From the NCBI GenBank assembly GCA_947503895.1, contig CANNFT010000015.1:62001-126000 (forward strand): a DNA stretch of 64,000 nt, read 5' to 3'. The DNA comes from an uncultured Saccharospirillaceae bacterium (lineage in GTDB: Bacteria > Pseudomonadota > Gammaproteobacteria > Pseudomonadales > Oceanobacteraceae). The notes under the pieces were generated by a model. It worked only from the letters and a program-made list of their open reading frames with translations. It was not told where the DNA came from and ran no database searches. Every line of letters starts with the position of its first letter. Position 1 is the stretch's first letter. Both the position numbers and the translations under genes were made by a program. Positions 18,031-27,035 of the stretch are shown here, piece by piece.

Positions 18031-19407
18031 TTATTCGCCAAAGTCTTCACGGCCTTCGTAGAAGCCCGGTGCTAAATTTTCAAAACGGGTATATTTACCA
18101 ATAAAGGCCAAGCGATCTGTGCCGATTTCACCGTTACGGTGTTTGCCGATGATGATTTCACCGATGCCTTTATCTGGGGACTCTTCGTTATACACTTCGT
18201 CCCGATAAATAAACGCAATGATATCCGCATCCTGCTCGATAGCACCAGATTCACGCAAATCGGACATGACAGGTCGCTTATTGGGCCGTTGCTCAAGGGA
18301 GCGGTTAAGCTGGGAGAGCGCGATCACTGGGCAGCCAAATTCTTTTGCGATGGCCTTTAATGATCGGGATATTTCAGAAATTTCCTGTGTTCGACCTTCA
18401 CTTTTACCTGCGACCGTCATGAGCTGAAGATAATCCACCATGACCAGCGCGAGATCATTATTCTCACGGTAAACACGACGACAACGGGCGCGCATTTCTT
18501 GTGGGTTAAGCGCAGCAGTGTCATCAATATACAGTGGCTTATCTTTGAGCAGGTTAAAAGCCGACGTGAGCTTTGGCCAATCCTCTTCGTCCAGCTTACC
18601 GCTCCGCAGTTTGCCGGAAGGAATACGCCCGATAGAGGAATACATCCGCATTAGGATAGCCTCTTTCGGCATTTCCATACTGAATACCAAAACGGGGCGA
18701 TTGGATGCTAATAAAGCATTTTCACACAGGTTCATGGCAAAGGTGGTTTTACCCATCGATGGACGACCCGCAACAATGACTAAGTCGGCGGTTTGGAATC
18801 CATTGGTGCGCTTATCGAGATCAGTGAAGCCCGTTGTAAGACCCGTCAGCCCGTCGGGCAGATTGAACAACTCTTCAATCTTCTCCAATGTGCGTGACAT
18901 GATAGGGTTGACGTGTTCAGGGCCGGAATCTTTTTTGCCTCCCCCCTCTGCTACTTCAGCAATGCGTTTTTCTGCATCGCCAATTAACGATAGTGGGTCC
19001 TCACCTTTGGGATTAAACGCAGAATCGACGATATCGGTGGCGGCTTCAGCCAAACGTCTCAATAAGGATTTTTCTTTGACGATGTCGGCATAGGCCAGAA
19101 TATTCGCGGCGGAAGGCGTGCTTTCAACCAACTCGCTTAAATACACCAGGCCGCCTACACCCTCTAGTTCTTCTAAATCGGCCAGTTCATCAGATAAGGT
19201 TAAAACATCGAATGGCTTATCTTGGTCGGCCAGGGTGGTCATCACTGCAAAGATTTGACGATGAGCCTGACGAAAGAAGTCCGCAGCCTGAAGCCGTTCG
19301 GCTACATCCTCAAATGCTCGGTTGTCCAGCATTAACCCACCCAGCACAGATTGCTCTGCGTCTAAGGAGTTAGGGGGCATTTTGAGTTTTTCGACTGCCT
19401 GATCCAT
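18031..19407 (-). CDS. dnaB: replicative DNA helicase DnaB
   Basis: A 458-residue hexameric helicase that unwinds DNA at the fork. The N-terminal domain includes PPNSLDAEQSVLGGLM. The RecA-like C-terminal domain has Walker A GRPSMGKTTFAMN (about residues 210-222), the Walker B/H2 region ALVMVDYLQLM, and RSLKAIAKE, SQLNR and SDLRESGAIEQDAD. I chose ATG 19407; a GTG four codons upstream is possible. It is last in the rpsF-rpsR-DUF2232-rplI-dnaB order, but a terminator separates it from rplI, so it also needs its own promoter. Confidence 0.97.
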   Translation of the reverse strand: MDQAVEKLKMPPNSLDAEQSVLGGLMLDNRAFEDVAERLQAADFFRQAHRQIFAVMTTLADQDKPFDVLTLSDELADLEELEGVGGLVYLSELVESTPSAANILAYADIVKEKSLLRRLAEAATDIVDSAFNPKGEDPLSLIGDAEKRIAEVAEGGGKKDSGPEHVNPIMSRTLEKIEELFNLPDGLTGLTTGFTDLDKRTNGFQTADLVIVAGRPSMGKTTFAMNLCENALLASNRPVLVFSMEMPKEAILMRMYSSIGRIPSGKLRSGKLDEEDWPKLTSAFNLLKDKPLYIDDTAALNPQEMRARCRRVYRENNDLALVMVDYLQLMTVAGKSEGRTQEISEISRSLKAIAKEFGCPVIALSQLNRSLEQRPNKRPVMSDLRESGAIEQDADIIAFIYRDEVYNEESPDKGIGEIIIGKHRNGEIGTDRLAFIGKYTRFENLAPGFYEGREDFGE

Positions 19408-19514
19408 ACGGGAAAACACTACATCTACGAGGAAACTTTAAGCCGCTAATAGTGCCCTGTTTATGGGGTAAGCTCAATGCTTAGCGGCCAGTGCTCGCGC
19501 CTAAACGCTAAGCA

Positions 19515-19545
19515 TAAAAAAAGAGAGGCCGGAGCCTCTCTTCTT
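19515..19545 (-). terminator. terminator after rplI
   Basis: AAGAGAGGC, CGGA loop, GCCTCTCTT: a GC-rich stem 24 bases past the rplI stop. On the minus strand an AAGAAG/TTTTTTTATGC context gives a clear T-run after the stem. Confidence 0.85.
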
Positions 19546-19568
19546 CAAGATTCAAAATCTTGCGTCAC

Positions 19569-20018
19569 TTACTCTTCTGGTACAACGTGTACTGTTAGAG
19601 AAGTTTTAACGTCTGGGTGCAATTGCAGACCAATCTCGAACGTACCAGTAGTACGTAGAGGACCGTTCGGCAAACGAATCTCAGCTTTAGACGCTTCGAT
19701 TCCAGTAGAACCGATCAGGTCAGCTAGATCGCGTGTACCGATAGAACCGAACAACTTGCCTTCGTCACCGGCTTTAACAGCCAATGTCAATTCAAGCTCT
19801 TTCAGTTGCTCTGCACGCTTCTCAGCAGTAGCCAACTTGTCAGCAGCTGCTTTTTCTAGATCTGCACGACGTGCTGCGAAAGATTCAACGTTAGAAGCTG
19901 TTGCAGGAACCGCTTTACCCGTTGGAATCAAAAAGTTACGACCGTAACCGGCTTTAACAGTAACTTTATCGCCTAGGCCACCTAGTTTGGTGACTTTTTC
20001 AAGTAGAATAACTTCCAC
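19569..20018 (-). CDS. rplI: 50S ribosomal protein bL9
   Basis: 149 residues, exactly the E. coli length. Starts at GTG as (M)EVILLEKVTKLGGLGD, with AGGAA upstream. The N-terminal domain has the GYGRNFLIP signature, then the long connecting helix and the C-terminal domain. The longer open frame starting at 20072 includes non-conserved leader and is rejected. Confidence 0.97.
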   Translation of the reverse strand: MEVILLEKVTKLGGLGDKVTVKAGYGRNFLIPTGKAVPATASNVESFAARRADLEKAAADKLATAEKRAEQLKELELTLAVKAGDEGKLFGSIGTRDLADLIGSTGIEASKAEIRLPNGPLRTTGTFEIGLQLHPDVKTSLTVHVVPEE

Positions 20019-20079
20019 AATACTTTCCTCATTACAGGGCTTTGAAGCACAACCGTTCGGCTGTTGATTCAAATAGGAT

Positions 20080-20958
20080 TTATTCGGCCGTGTCTTTTAA
20101 TCGAGAACGGAAATTGACAATACAATCCACAAACGCGATCAAAATTAGTAATGCGTACATATAGTGCAATAAAATGATCAAGCTGATGTAAAACGCCACC
20201 AACCACTGAGCACTTAATTGCTTTAATGACACCATTCCATGAACCAACGCGATTCCCGCTATAAACAGCGGCGCCAGCAAAACCGGTATGTAGCTCGATA
20301 ACTCGGGACTACTGCTTGCGAACACACTTAACACGAGTACGACTGCGCCATACCAAATGGGCATTCGCAGTTGATGGAATTCCTGTCGGAAGCCCCCCGG
20401 GTTAAATAAGGTCGATTGCCAGTTTCTCGCCAGAAACAATGCCCCTACGGACAACAACTGCATCATGGCGGCTAGCCCTCCCATCACCATGGGAATAATC
20501 CAAGGCGTCAATTCAGCAGAGGCTTTCTCAATCTGCTCGGAAGACGCATCTGGCATTTGCTTCGACAGAGTACTCACAATTTCAGGCGTGGCCTTCGTCA
20601 GTATCTTGTGCACCTCGGGTGACAATTGCTGCATGAAAGTCGCTAAAATTGCCCCTGTGATCACAGACGCCATTATGGCTTTGGGCAATGACACCGATAG
20701 ACGTAATACAACGGCCATCAATGCGGAGCCCAATACCACCGCAAACACGGTGAAGTCCTGTTGGGTTGCATACCAAACAACGCCTGGTAACAACGCACCC
20801 AACAAAACATTCAAACCTTTTGTGAGCCCTTGGCGAAGAATCACCAAGGACACAATCGCTCCGCTCACCCAGCTAAGCAGGGGAACGATAGCGAACATCA
20901 CTGCCGCGATCGTTGCTTGCAGAGGGCCTTGCATGACAAACCGTGCAATAGCGCTCAT
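20080..20958 (-). CDS. DUF2232 multi-pass inner-membrane protein
   Basis: A 292-residue protein with about seven or eight hydrophobic segments, short charged loops and a periplasmic-looking stretch around residues 110-150. Placement between rpsR and rplI is a conserved feature of Pseudomonas-like genomes, where this gene encodes a DUF2232 (YybS-like) membrane protein. It is 14 bases from rpsR, so co-transcribed. Possible transport-related (ECF S-component-like) fold; function not known. Confidence 0.8.
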   Translation of the reverse strand: MSAIARFVMQGPLQATIAAVMFAIVPLLSWVSGAIVSLVILRQGLTKGLNVLLGALLPGVVWYATQQDFTVFAVVLGSALMAVVLRLSVSLPKAIMASVITGAILATFMQQLSPEVHKILTKATPEIVSTLSKQMPDASSEQIEKASAELTPWIIPMVMGGLAAMMQLLSVGALFLARNWQSTLFNPGGFRQEFHQLRMPIWYGAVVLVLSVFASSSPELSSYIPVLLAPLFIAGIALVHGMVSLKQLSAQWLVAFYISLIILLHYMYALLILIAFVDCIVNFRSRLKDTAE

Positions 20959-20972
20959 ACAACGATATCCAA

Positions 20973-21200
20973 TTACTTGTGTGCGTCAGTGTAAGGTAGC
21001 AACGCAACATAACGTGCGCGCTTGATAGCAGTCGCTAGCTGACGCTGGTACTTAGCTTTTGTACCAGTGATACGGCTAGGAACGATCTTGCCAGTTTCGG
21101 TTACATAACCTTTAAGCGTATCAAGATCTTTATAATCGATCTCAGCAACGCCTTCGGCAGAGAAACGGCAGAACTTACGACGACGGAAAAAACGAGCCAT
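20973..21200 (-). CDS. rpsR: 30S ribosomal protein bS18
   Basis: 75 residues, the same as E. coli bS18. Contains FRRRKFCRF at the start, IDYKDLDTLKGYVTETGKI, and the basic PSRITGTKAKYQRQLATAIK block that contacts 16S rRNA. 14 bases downstream of rpsF; bS6 and bS18 bind each other and the ribosome as a heterodimer. Confidence 0.98.
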   Translation of the reverse strand: MARFFRRRKFCRFSAEGVAEIDYKDLDTLKGYVTETGKIVPSRITGTKAKYQRQLATAIKRARYVALLPYTDAHK

Positions 21201-21214
21201 GGTATATCCTCCGA

Positions 21215-21646
21215 TTAAGCTTCAGTATCAGCAGATTCTTCTGCTTCAACTTCTTGAGTAGATTCAGTTTCTGCTTCAGCAGGCGCTTCTTCATCACGAC
21301 GACGGTCATCGCGACGATCTTGACGGCTTTCAGCAGCTTTGATCGGGGAGATATCAGTCACAGCATCTTTCATACGAACAACCATGCTACGAATAACAGC
21401 ATCGTTGAAACGGAAAGTGTTGTTCAACTCGTCTAGAGTTTCGTTGTCACATTCAACGTTCATTAGAACGTAGTGTGCTTTGTGGATTTTCTGGATTGGG
21501 TAAGCTAGGTGACGACGTCCCCAGTCTTCCAGACGGTGTACTTGACCACCTGTTTCTTTGATAGAGCCAGTGTAACGCTCGATCATAGAAGGTACTTGTT
21601 CGCTTTGATCTGGGTGTACCAGAAATACGATTTCGTAATGACGCAT
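21215..21646 (-). CDS. rpsF: 30S ribosomal protein bS6
   Basis: A 143-residue protein beginning MRHYEIVFLVHPDQSEQVP, with the RRHLAYPIQKIHKAHYVLMN core and an acidic Glu-rich tail (after about residue 110) like that modified by RimK in E. coli. AAGGAGC precedes the start. It is the first gene of the operon. A short leader hairpin (CATGC-ATA-GCATG, 21685-21697) is present and could belong to an S6:S18-type regulatory leader, but I cannot show the full motif. Confidence 0.97.
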   Translation of the reverse strand: MRHYEIVFLVHPDQSEQVPSMIERYTGSIKETGGQVHRLEDWGRRHLAYPIQKIHKAHYVLMNVECDNETLDELNNTFRFNDAVIRSMVVRMKDAVTDISPIKAAESRQDRRDDRRRDEEAPAEAETESTQEVEAEESADTEA

Positions 21647-21962
21647 TTAAAAATGCTCCTTATGGGTTAATAGCCTCCAGAGTCATGCTATGCATGGCCC
21701 GTAAGGCAAGGAGTGCCCTCAATCTGCACGCCAGAGGCGATGCCAGTTTTCAGGGGCGCGAAATTATGCCTGATTTTTGAGCAACCGACAAGCGTCCACG
21801 GTGCTCGCCCATGGCCGTCGGGTGGTCTGAGTAAGAATAGTGGTAAATTCATTCAATATAAGTGATTTTTGTGTGGCGGGCCGGAACTTAACATTCGTAT
21901 GCACATCAGAGTATGCATAGTGACTCCCATCACTTGTCGTTCCTTATATAGCAAGCGAGTTT

Positions 21963-21993
21963 GCCCGGCCTTATCATGTGCCGGGCTTTTTTT
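21963..21993 (+). terminator. strong plus-strand terminator without an obvious gene
   Basis: GCCCGGC, loop, GCCGGGC followed by seven T on the plus strand, a textbook intrinsic terminator. No plus-strand CDS precedes it; the region upstream (21700-21960) is the rpsF promoter region. It overlaps the last codon of the opposite-strand Mpo1-like gene. It may end a small RNA. Confidence 0.75.
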
Positions 21994-22327
21994 ATTTGGG
22001 TGCCTTAAAATGTTCTTGAGGCAATCGACCGGTAAAAAACTGGAACAGCATGACCCAGTCCCCCACAAAGCTATAAACAGGGTAAGTAAACGTAGCGGGT
22101 CGATTATGCTCAAAGAAGAAGTGCCCTACCCAAGCAAAGCCATAGCCAATCAACGGGCACAACAGCAAGCCCCAGTATTGCTGCATGACGAGACAGTATC
22201 CCAATGCGATGATCACGAGACTGCTGCCAATATAGTGCAGGACTCGACACCGAACATCACTGTGCTCAGATAGGTAGTATGGGTAAAACTCAGCAAACGT
22301 GTTGTACTGCTTTTTGGGTGCCTTCAT
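21992..22327 (-). CDS. Mpo1-like (DUF962) membrane protein
   Basis: A 111-residue protein with YLSEHSDVRCRVLHYIGS and the later GYGFAWVGHFFFEHNRPATF, the conserved His-rich motifs of the DUF962/Mpo1 family. Two hydrophobic segments lie between them and one after (about 35-65 and 80-100). Yeast Mpo1 is an iron-dependent dioxygenase in fatty acid alpha-oxidation. Bacterial members are uncharacterised, and inner-membrane location is predicted. Confidence 0.85.
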   Translation of the reverse strand: MKAPKKQYNTFAEFYPYYLSEHSDVRCRVLHYIGSSLVIIALGYCLVMQQYWGLLLCPLIGYGFAWVGHFFFEHNRPATFTYPVYSFVGDWVMLFQFFTGRLPQEHFKAPK

Positions 22328-22655
22328 CAGCCTCTCCGGCTCCTATCCTAAGTACACGCACTCTCAGCGCTGGGTGGCTTCACGTACTCACTCGGCTTTG
22401 GAATGCGCTTTCAGTCATGAAATAGCAGTCTGCCGCGTCAGCCCCATCGAAAACAGTGACCAAGCACGCCATAAAATGGAATCTCATGACCAATCTTTGA
22501 CTTTTACCAGATCTCTTCATAATCAAATACGGGGAGTGTGCTGACGATGTGCAACCCATCGAAAAAGCAGATACTTTGGTTCGGTTTTTTGCCGTTTTCA
22601 ATCGAATGAATTGAGGTTAATCTTTATCGTATTCTGAACAGGCGAGATTCTCATT
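22328..22655. other. intergenic region between divergent genes
   Basis: 328 bases between the Mpo1-like gene and cytochrome b561. Promoters for both should lie here. The overlapping open frames on both strands show no start signals or family likeness. Confidence 0.4.
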
Positions 22656-23210
22656 ATGTCTGAGACCGTTAATAACCCTGAACCACCGATTGAGCGATAC
22701 AGCGTCGTTGCTAAAGTCTTTCACTGGGTCAGCGCTCTGACCATCTTTGGCCTATTCGGCTTAGGCTTGTGGATGCGTGAACTGGACTATTACGATCCAT
22801 GGTATCAACCCGCGCCGGACCTACACAAAAGCATTGGTATGTTGCTCGTCGTTTGGATCTTGGCTCGCATCCTGTGGCGCTGGAAGCAATCGACACCCAC
22901 TCCTCTCGCGCATCACAAACCGTGGGAGGTCAAACTGGCGCACGCCGTACATTGGTTGCTGTATCTGGGTCTATTTTTGATTTTTATCTCTGGGTATTTA
23001 ATTGCAACGTCGGAAGGCCGAGGGGTTTATATCTTTGACCTCTTTGAGTTCCCTGCCCTTATTCCGCCATTCGATCAGCAAGAGGACATCGCGGGCTTCA
23101 TTCATGAGTGGGGGGCATACGCCCTAATGGCAGCAGCGGCCCTACACATTGCCGGCGCGCTCAAGCACCATTTTGTGGACAAAGACGCAACACTCAAAAG
23201 AATGTTATGA
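22656..23210 (+). CDS. cytochrome b561 family protein (YceJ/CybB type)
   Basis: A 184-residue protein with four transmembrane helices. It carries haem-ligand histidines in VAKVFHWVSALTIFG, LHKSIGMLLVVW, LAHAVHWLLYLGL and AAALHIAGALKHHF. The family transfers electrons from quinol in the inner membrane and also forms a superoxide:ubiquinone oxidoreductase. It precedes a yceI gene by 169 bases, as in the E. coli yceJ-yceI pair, so a shared function in the envelope is likely. Confidence 0.9.
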   Translation: MSETVNNPEPPIERYSVVAKVFHWVSALTIFGLFGLGLWMRELDYYDPWYQPAPDLHKSIGMLLVVWILARILWRWKQSTPTPLAHHKPWEVKLAHAVHWLLYLGLFLIFISGYLIATSEGRGVYIFDLFEFPALIPPFDQQEDIAGFIHEWGAYALMAAAALHIAGALKHHFVDKDATLKRML

Positions 23211-23379
23211 ATCAATGAACCAAATTCAAAAGAATGAATCCACAGGCTCGTTCATTTAACGAAACACTGACGCACACCTGTGAGAAGTGAACAGTAAAAA
23301 ACGAAAAACAAATGCATTTTACACTGTAAGACAATGATCGAAAAACGACTTAAACAATGGTTAAAAAAGGGAGCACTCT

Positions 23380-23958
23380 ATGAAATTTAATCTAAAAACC
23401 ATCACTGCCGCCTCGTTATTGGCACTTAGCAGCCAACTATGGGCCGCCGAGAACTATGTCATTGATACGAAAGGCATGCACGCTTTCGTTGAATTCAAGA
23501 TTCAACACTTGGGTTACAGCTGGCTAAAAGGCCGTTTTAACGACTTTTCCGGCACCTTCAGTTACGACGATAAAAACCCAGAAAAGTCCAACGTCAAAGT
23601 CACCATCAAAACTGCCAGTGTTGACAGTAACCATGGTGAGCGCGATAAGCACTTACGCAGCGATGACTTTTTAGATGTCAGCAAGTACCCTGAAGCAAAA
23701 TTTGTCAGCACAAAAGTAGTAAGCACTGGCAAAGGCACTGCAAAAATTCATGGCAACTTGACCTTGCATGGTGTTACCAAAGAAGTCGTCATTGATGCGG
23801 TTGAAGTGGGTGCAGGCAAAGATCCTTGGGGTGGCTACCGTCGTGGCTTCACTGGCACCACTAAATTTGCGATGGCCGATTTTGGCATCACAAAAAATCT
23901 TGGACCAGCCTCTACACATGTTGAGATGATTTTGAATATCGAAGGTATTCGTCAGTAA
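23380..23958 (+). CDS. yceI: YceI-family periplasmic lipid-binding protein
   Basis: A 192-residue protein with a signal peptide cleaved near LWAAEN. The lipocalin-like body has YVIDTKGMHAFVEFKIQHLGYSWLKGRF, HLRSDDFLDVSKYPEAKF and LTLHGVTKEV, all diagnostic of YceI, which binds polyisoprenoids in the periplasm. GGGAG precedes the ATG. A strong terminator follows. Confidence 0.93.
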   Translation: MKFNLKTITAASLLALSSQLWAAENYVIDTKGMHAFVEFKIQHLGYSWLKGRFNDFSGTFSYDDKNPEKSNVKVTIKTASVDSNHGERDKHLRSDDFLDVSKYPEAKFVSTKVVSTGKGTAKIHGNLTLHGVTKEVVIDAVEVGAGKDPWGGYRRGFTGTTKFAMADFGITKNLGPASTHVEMILNIEGIRQ

Positions 23959-23998
23959 TACTGTAGGTCTCAATCCTCTAACCTTGATTGAAACCACT

Positions 23999-24027
23999 AA
24001 AAAGCGGAGCACATGCTCCGCTTTTTT
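23999..24027 (+). terminator. terminator after yceI
   Basis: AAAAAGCGGAGC, ACAT loop, GCTCCGCTTTTTT: perfect 7-bp GC-rich stem with A and T flanks, 40 bases past the stop. Lies between convergent genes and likely serves both. Confidence 0.9.
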
Positions 24028-24065
24028 ATTGCGATCATTGAGTCAAAAGCACACAGCTATAAACA

Positions 24066-24941
24066 TCAAACCTCAACTGCTTTCCTTTCTTTGTAGTTTA
24101 ATACCCAAGCGAATGCTGCACCGGTAATAAACATTAAGAGCGAATAAACCGTTGGCGCCATCGCCATTTCACTATTTTGAAGAATCGTTAAGGCAATGAG
24201 TAAGGCTGTGGTGCCATTCTGAAAGCCGACTTCTATCCCAATGGTTTTACTCTGTGCTTCATTCAACTGGAATACTTTTGCAATCACATAGCCCAATAAC
24301 ATACAGGTGATGTTGAGTACCAATGCAGGTAAACCCGCTTCAGCAAAATACCTTGGCATGCTGTCTAGATTTTTCAAAACAATGCCCGCTACAATCAACA
24401 ATAAAAATACGACGGAGAATATTTTCACCGGCTTTTCGGCTTTCTGAGCAAATGCAGGTGCGAATCGATGAATAATCATTCCCAATACCACTGGAACCAC
24501 GGTAATCGCCAACAATTGTTTTATTGTTTCGAAGACCGGCAATTCAATTAATTCACCGCTATCCATAATTTGTTCCATGAAAAAGACCAACAACAGCGGT
24601 ACGGTTAAAGGCGCTAACAAAGACACAATTGCCGTCAACGTCACCGATAACGCTACGTCGCCACGAGCGAGATAGGTAAATAAATTGGACGTCGTCCCGC
24701 CGGGACACAGAGATAAGATCATTAATCCAACCGCCAACAATGGCGGCATATCGAAAGCCAATACAATAAGATAAGCCAGCAAAGGCAGCATGAGCATTTG
24801 AGCAGCCATGCCCACAAGAATGGCTTTGGGTCGAATCAACACCAGTGAAAAGTCTTTTAATTTTAGTGCCAAGCCCATGCCCATCATGATGATAAACAGG
24901 GATAACGGCAGAACAATTTGGGTCAATATATCGGCTTTCAT
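24066..24941 (-). CDS. bile acid:sodium symporter family (BASS) transporter
   Basis: A 291-residue protein with about nine or ten transmembrane segments. LILSLCPGGTTSNLFTYLARGDVALSVT and GIEVGFQNGTTALLIALTIL are the two crossover motifs with sodium-coordinating residues that define the BASS/SBF family. Substrate in bacteria varies (bile acids, pantoate, other organic anions) and cannot be read here. Monocistronic. Confidence 0.88.
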   Translation of the reverse strand: MKADILTQIVLPLSLFIIMMGMGLALKLKDFSLVLIRPKAILVGMAAQMLMLPLLAYLIVLAFDMPPLLAVGLMILSLCPGGTTSNLFTYLARGDVALSVTLTAIVSLLAPLTVPLLLVFFMEQIMDSGELIELPVFETIKQLLAITVVPVVLGMIIHRFAPAFAQKAEKPVKIFSVVFLLLIVAGIVLKNLDSMPRYFAEAGLPALVLNITCMLLGYVIAKVFQLNEAQSKTIGIEVGFQNGTTALLIALTILQNSEMAMAPTVYSLLMFITGAAFAWVLNYKERKAVEV

Positions 24942-25115
24942 AGATGTCTCGTACTTATTATTTTTATGTTACTCGCTGTGTCGGCACACAACGAAAGGAG
25001 AGCTTAACGCTGATTGGTTATGCTGCCAAGACCGATGTTGTCCATAAACAAGACAGGCAACCGGTTTAATGCACTCCATATTTCCATTGGGATCGATTCA
25101 TCGAGCTGGGCCAAA

Positions 25116-25129
25116 TTAAGGGCATCTCT
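25116..25129. repeat. solo copy of the TTAAGGGCATCTCT repeat end
   Basis: TTAAGGGCATCTCT is identical to 4237-4250. The downstream AAAGTCAC part is not preserved here, so it may be a decayed end. Confidence 0.4.
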
Positions 25130-25155
25130 TTGCGTTTATGGGGGTGATTTTAACA

Positions 25156-26121
25156 CTATCGTGTCATTTTCTTCACGAACACCACCACGAATAATGCCAG
25201 TGTAAAGCTACCTGTAAATGCTTCAATCGCCGCCACCACTCTCGAAAACCCAATGGGCACTAAGTCGCCATATCCCAGTGTCGTAAACGTCACGACACTA
25301 AAATACAGTGTTTTCCCCCACATCATAAAGTTGTCCTGCCAGCTAGTCGCCAAATTAACAGCAACCCGTTGGCCACTATCGCCAATGCCTAATAAGAAGA
25401 ATGCGAAACTGCACATAAAAATGATGCATAACGAAAATGCAATAACACGCATTGGTTTTTCACCGTAACCACAAAAGATATCCACTAACCAAGAACCAAT
25501 GCGCTCTATCGACAGGGGAGGCATTTGAAATCGGCGCATTTTCATTTCTTCATGAAAGAAGTGCCCAGCCAACTCAAACAAACCTTGCGCTTCACTTACT
25601 TTTCTCAAATGACGGCAAATCTCCTCAGCTTGCTCTAAGAAATCCAATGCTCCTTCGTGTCGTCCAGATTTTTCAGCTTCGAGTGCTTTTTGCTTATGAA
25701 ACAGTCGACGTCCCCAATGGATATTTTCAATTTTTGCGCCATCAAATCGCGCGCCCAATAAATTGGTGTTTTCAAGATTGGCAAAATGTAGGTTCGCTTC
25801 TCGACAATCTGCTTTCATAAGAGAGGCGTCTTTCAAGTCTATTTGAAATAGGTGTGCATTTTTAAGGTTCGCACGGTAAAAATCCGCACTGGCGAAGCAA
25901 TAGCCATCGGGATTACCGTGGCGCACTAAGTTAATACCTTCTAAATTAGCACGCGTCAGCGAGAAGCCTTCCATTTTATGACCGGCTTTTGCAATCGCTT
26001 CTAACTCCGATACTAGGTTTTTGCCTGCCTTGCTAATCGTAGGGTCATGCCAAAAACACAGCCCTTTTCCTGCATCGTCGAGTTCGCACTGAGAACCATC
26101 TAAAAAGTGATAGTGGCACAT
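25156..26121 (-). CDS. pentapeptide-repeat protein with a C-terminal two-helix potassium channel
   Basis: A 321-residue protein. The N-terminus has a small Cys/His segment (MCHYHFLDGSQC...LCFWHD). Residues about 60-140 hold degenerate pentapeptide repeats (ADFYRANLKNA, ASLMKADCREANL, ANLENTNLLGARF). After a helical linker come two transmembrane segments flanking TTLGYGDLVP, the potassium selectivity filter (Ion_trans_2). Start ATG 26121 has AGGTGA nine bases upstream; earlier GTG/ATG codons lack spacing. Regulation by the cytosolic domain is inferred only. Confidence 0.88.
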   Translation of the reverse strand: MCHYHFLDGSQCELDDAGKGLCFWHDPTISKAGKNLVSELEAIAKAGHKMEGFSLTRANLEGINLVRHGNPDGYCFASADFYRANLKNAHLFQIDLKDASLMKADCREANLHFANLENTNLLGARFDGAKIENIHWGRRLFHKQKALEAEKSGRHEGALDFLEQAEEICRHLRKVSEAQGLFELAGHFFHEEMKMRRFQMPPLSIERIGSWLVDIFCGYGEKPMRVIAFSLCIIFMCSFAFFLLGIGDSGQRVAVNLATSWQDNFMMWGKTLYFSVVTFTTLGYGDLVPIGFSRVVAAIEAFTGSFTLALFVVVFVKKMTR

Positions 26122-26537
26122 ATTGACGATCATCACCTGTCGCTTTCACACTCTTCTCAGAGTAGACCAATAATATCCCCATAGCGTGATAGTTTTCGGC
26201 TTTCACAGCATGTCAGGGCGTTCTCATTATTGGGGGCTTATCAATGGTGCTTTCAGTATAGATACGTGAACGGTTGGCCAATCTTCCAATAACAGTACCC
26301 ATGCATAATTCATTAAAGGTCATTGAATAGAATGGCATCGTGCTAGTGGGTGATCGAATAAATTCGATACGCTCAATCGTAAAGGTACAGGCAATGGTTC
26401 GGGGGCATGAGGTGTGATCGGCGCCAGTCATCTTGGGGAGTATGACTGGCATGTGATGTCGATTTTAAAAAATGGATTAGAGAATAATGTGCATACGATT
26501 ATGCACACGCCTTTAACAATTTTTTAATAGTATCTAC
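26122..26537. other. intergenic region, no gene supported
   Basis: 416 bases between two minus-strand genes. The 79-residue open frame at 26213-26452 has no start signal, no hydrophobic pattern and odd composition, so I do not call it. A promoter for the channel gene is expected near 26150. Confidence 0.4.
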
Positions 26538-26888
26538 TTACTCCGCTTTCGTTTTTTCAACTACTTTAACTGCAGGCTGTGCTGCAGATTGTACTGGTTG
26601 CGTGGTCATCACAGCATCTTTCTCCGCAAATTTAAAACCTTTCAAAGAAGCTAATTGCTTATTTAATTGCTTTTCGTCTACGGCTTCTTCAGAGCTCACG
26701 ACCACACCACACTCACCATGTGGCTTAACCAGATTCAGTTTGAACTTAACCGTTTTCGTCACGGTTTCAAAAATAGCTTTGCTATCACAGTTCTTAGCTT
26801 CGCCCTCAAATACAACCATGTATTGGTCAGCAGCCTGTGCATTTAGAGAAAGTGCAGCGACTGCAGCAAGGGTAATTTTTTTAAGCAT
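26538..26888 (-). CDS. small secreted protein next to a subtilase
   Basis: A 116-residue protein with a signal peptide (MLKKITLAAVAALSLNAQAA). The mature part, about 70 residues, begins QYMVVFEGEAK, contains two cysteines (NCDS, GECG) and ends LASLKGFKFAEKDAVM, then a Pro/Lys/Val tail. The order of a leading beta strand, helices and ASLKGF..A..DAVM recalls inhibitor-I9/propeptide folds, but the likeness is loose. It lies about 150 bases downstream of the S8 protease on the same strand. It may inhibit or chaperone that protease; this is inference. Confidence 0.6.
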   Translation of the reverse strand: MLKKITLAAVAALSLNAQAADQYMVVFEGEAKNCDSKAIFETVTKTVKFKLNLVKPHGECGVVVSSEEAVDEKQLNKQLASLKGFKFAEKDAVMTTQPVQSAAQPAVKVVEKTKAE

Positions 26889-27035
26889 GTTTACGTTTCC
26901 TAATTGAACTCGTGTTCAGTCAAAATAATGATCCATTACGGTATTGGGATACAGTATATGAATCATCGAATCAGATAACACGAGCACCATTGCTTAAATC
27001 GCTACAATGATACTCATGTTGGTTAGCCTTTATAT

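Noticed and set aside
26213..26452. 79-codon minus-strand open frame
   Set aside because: No start signal, no family likeness, and not continuous with neighbours.
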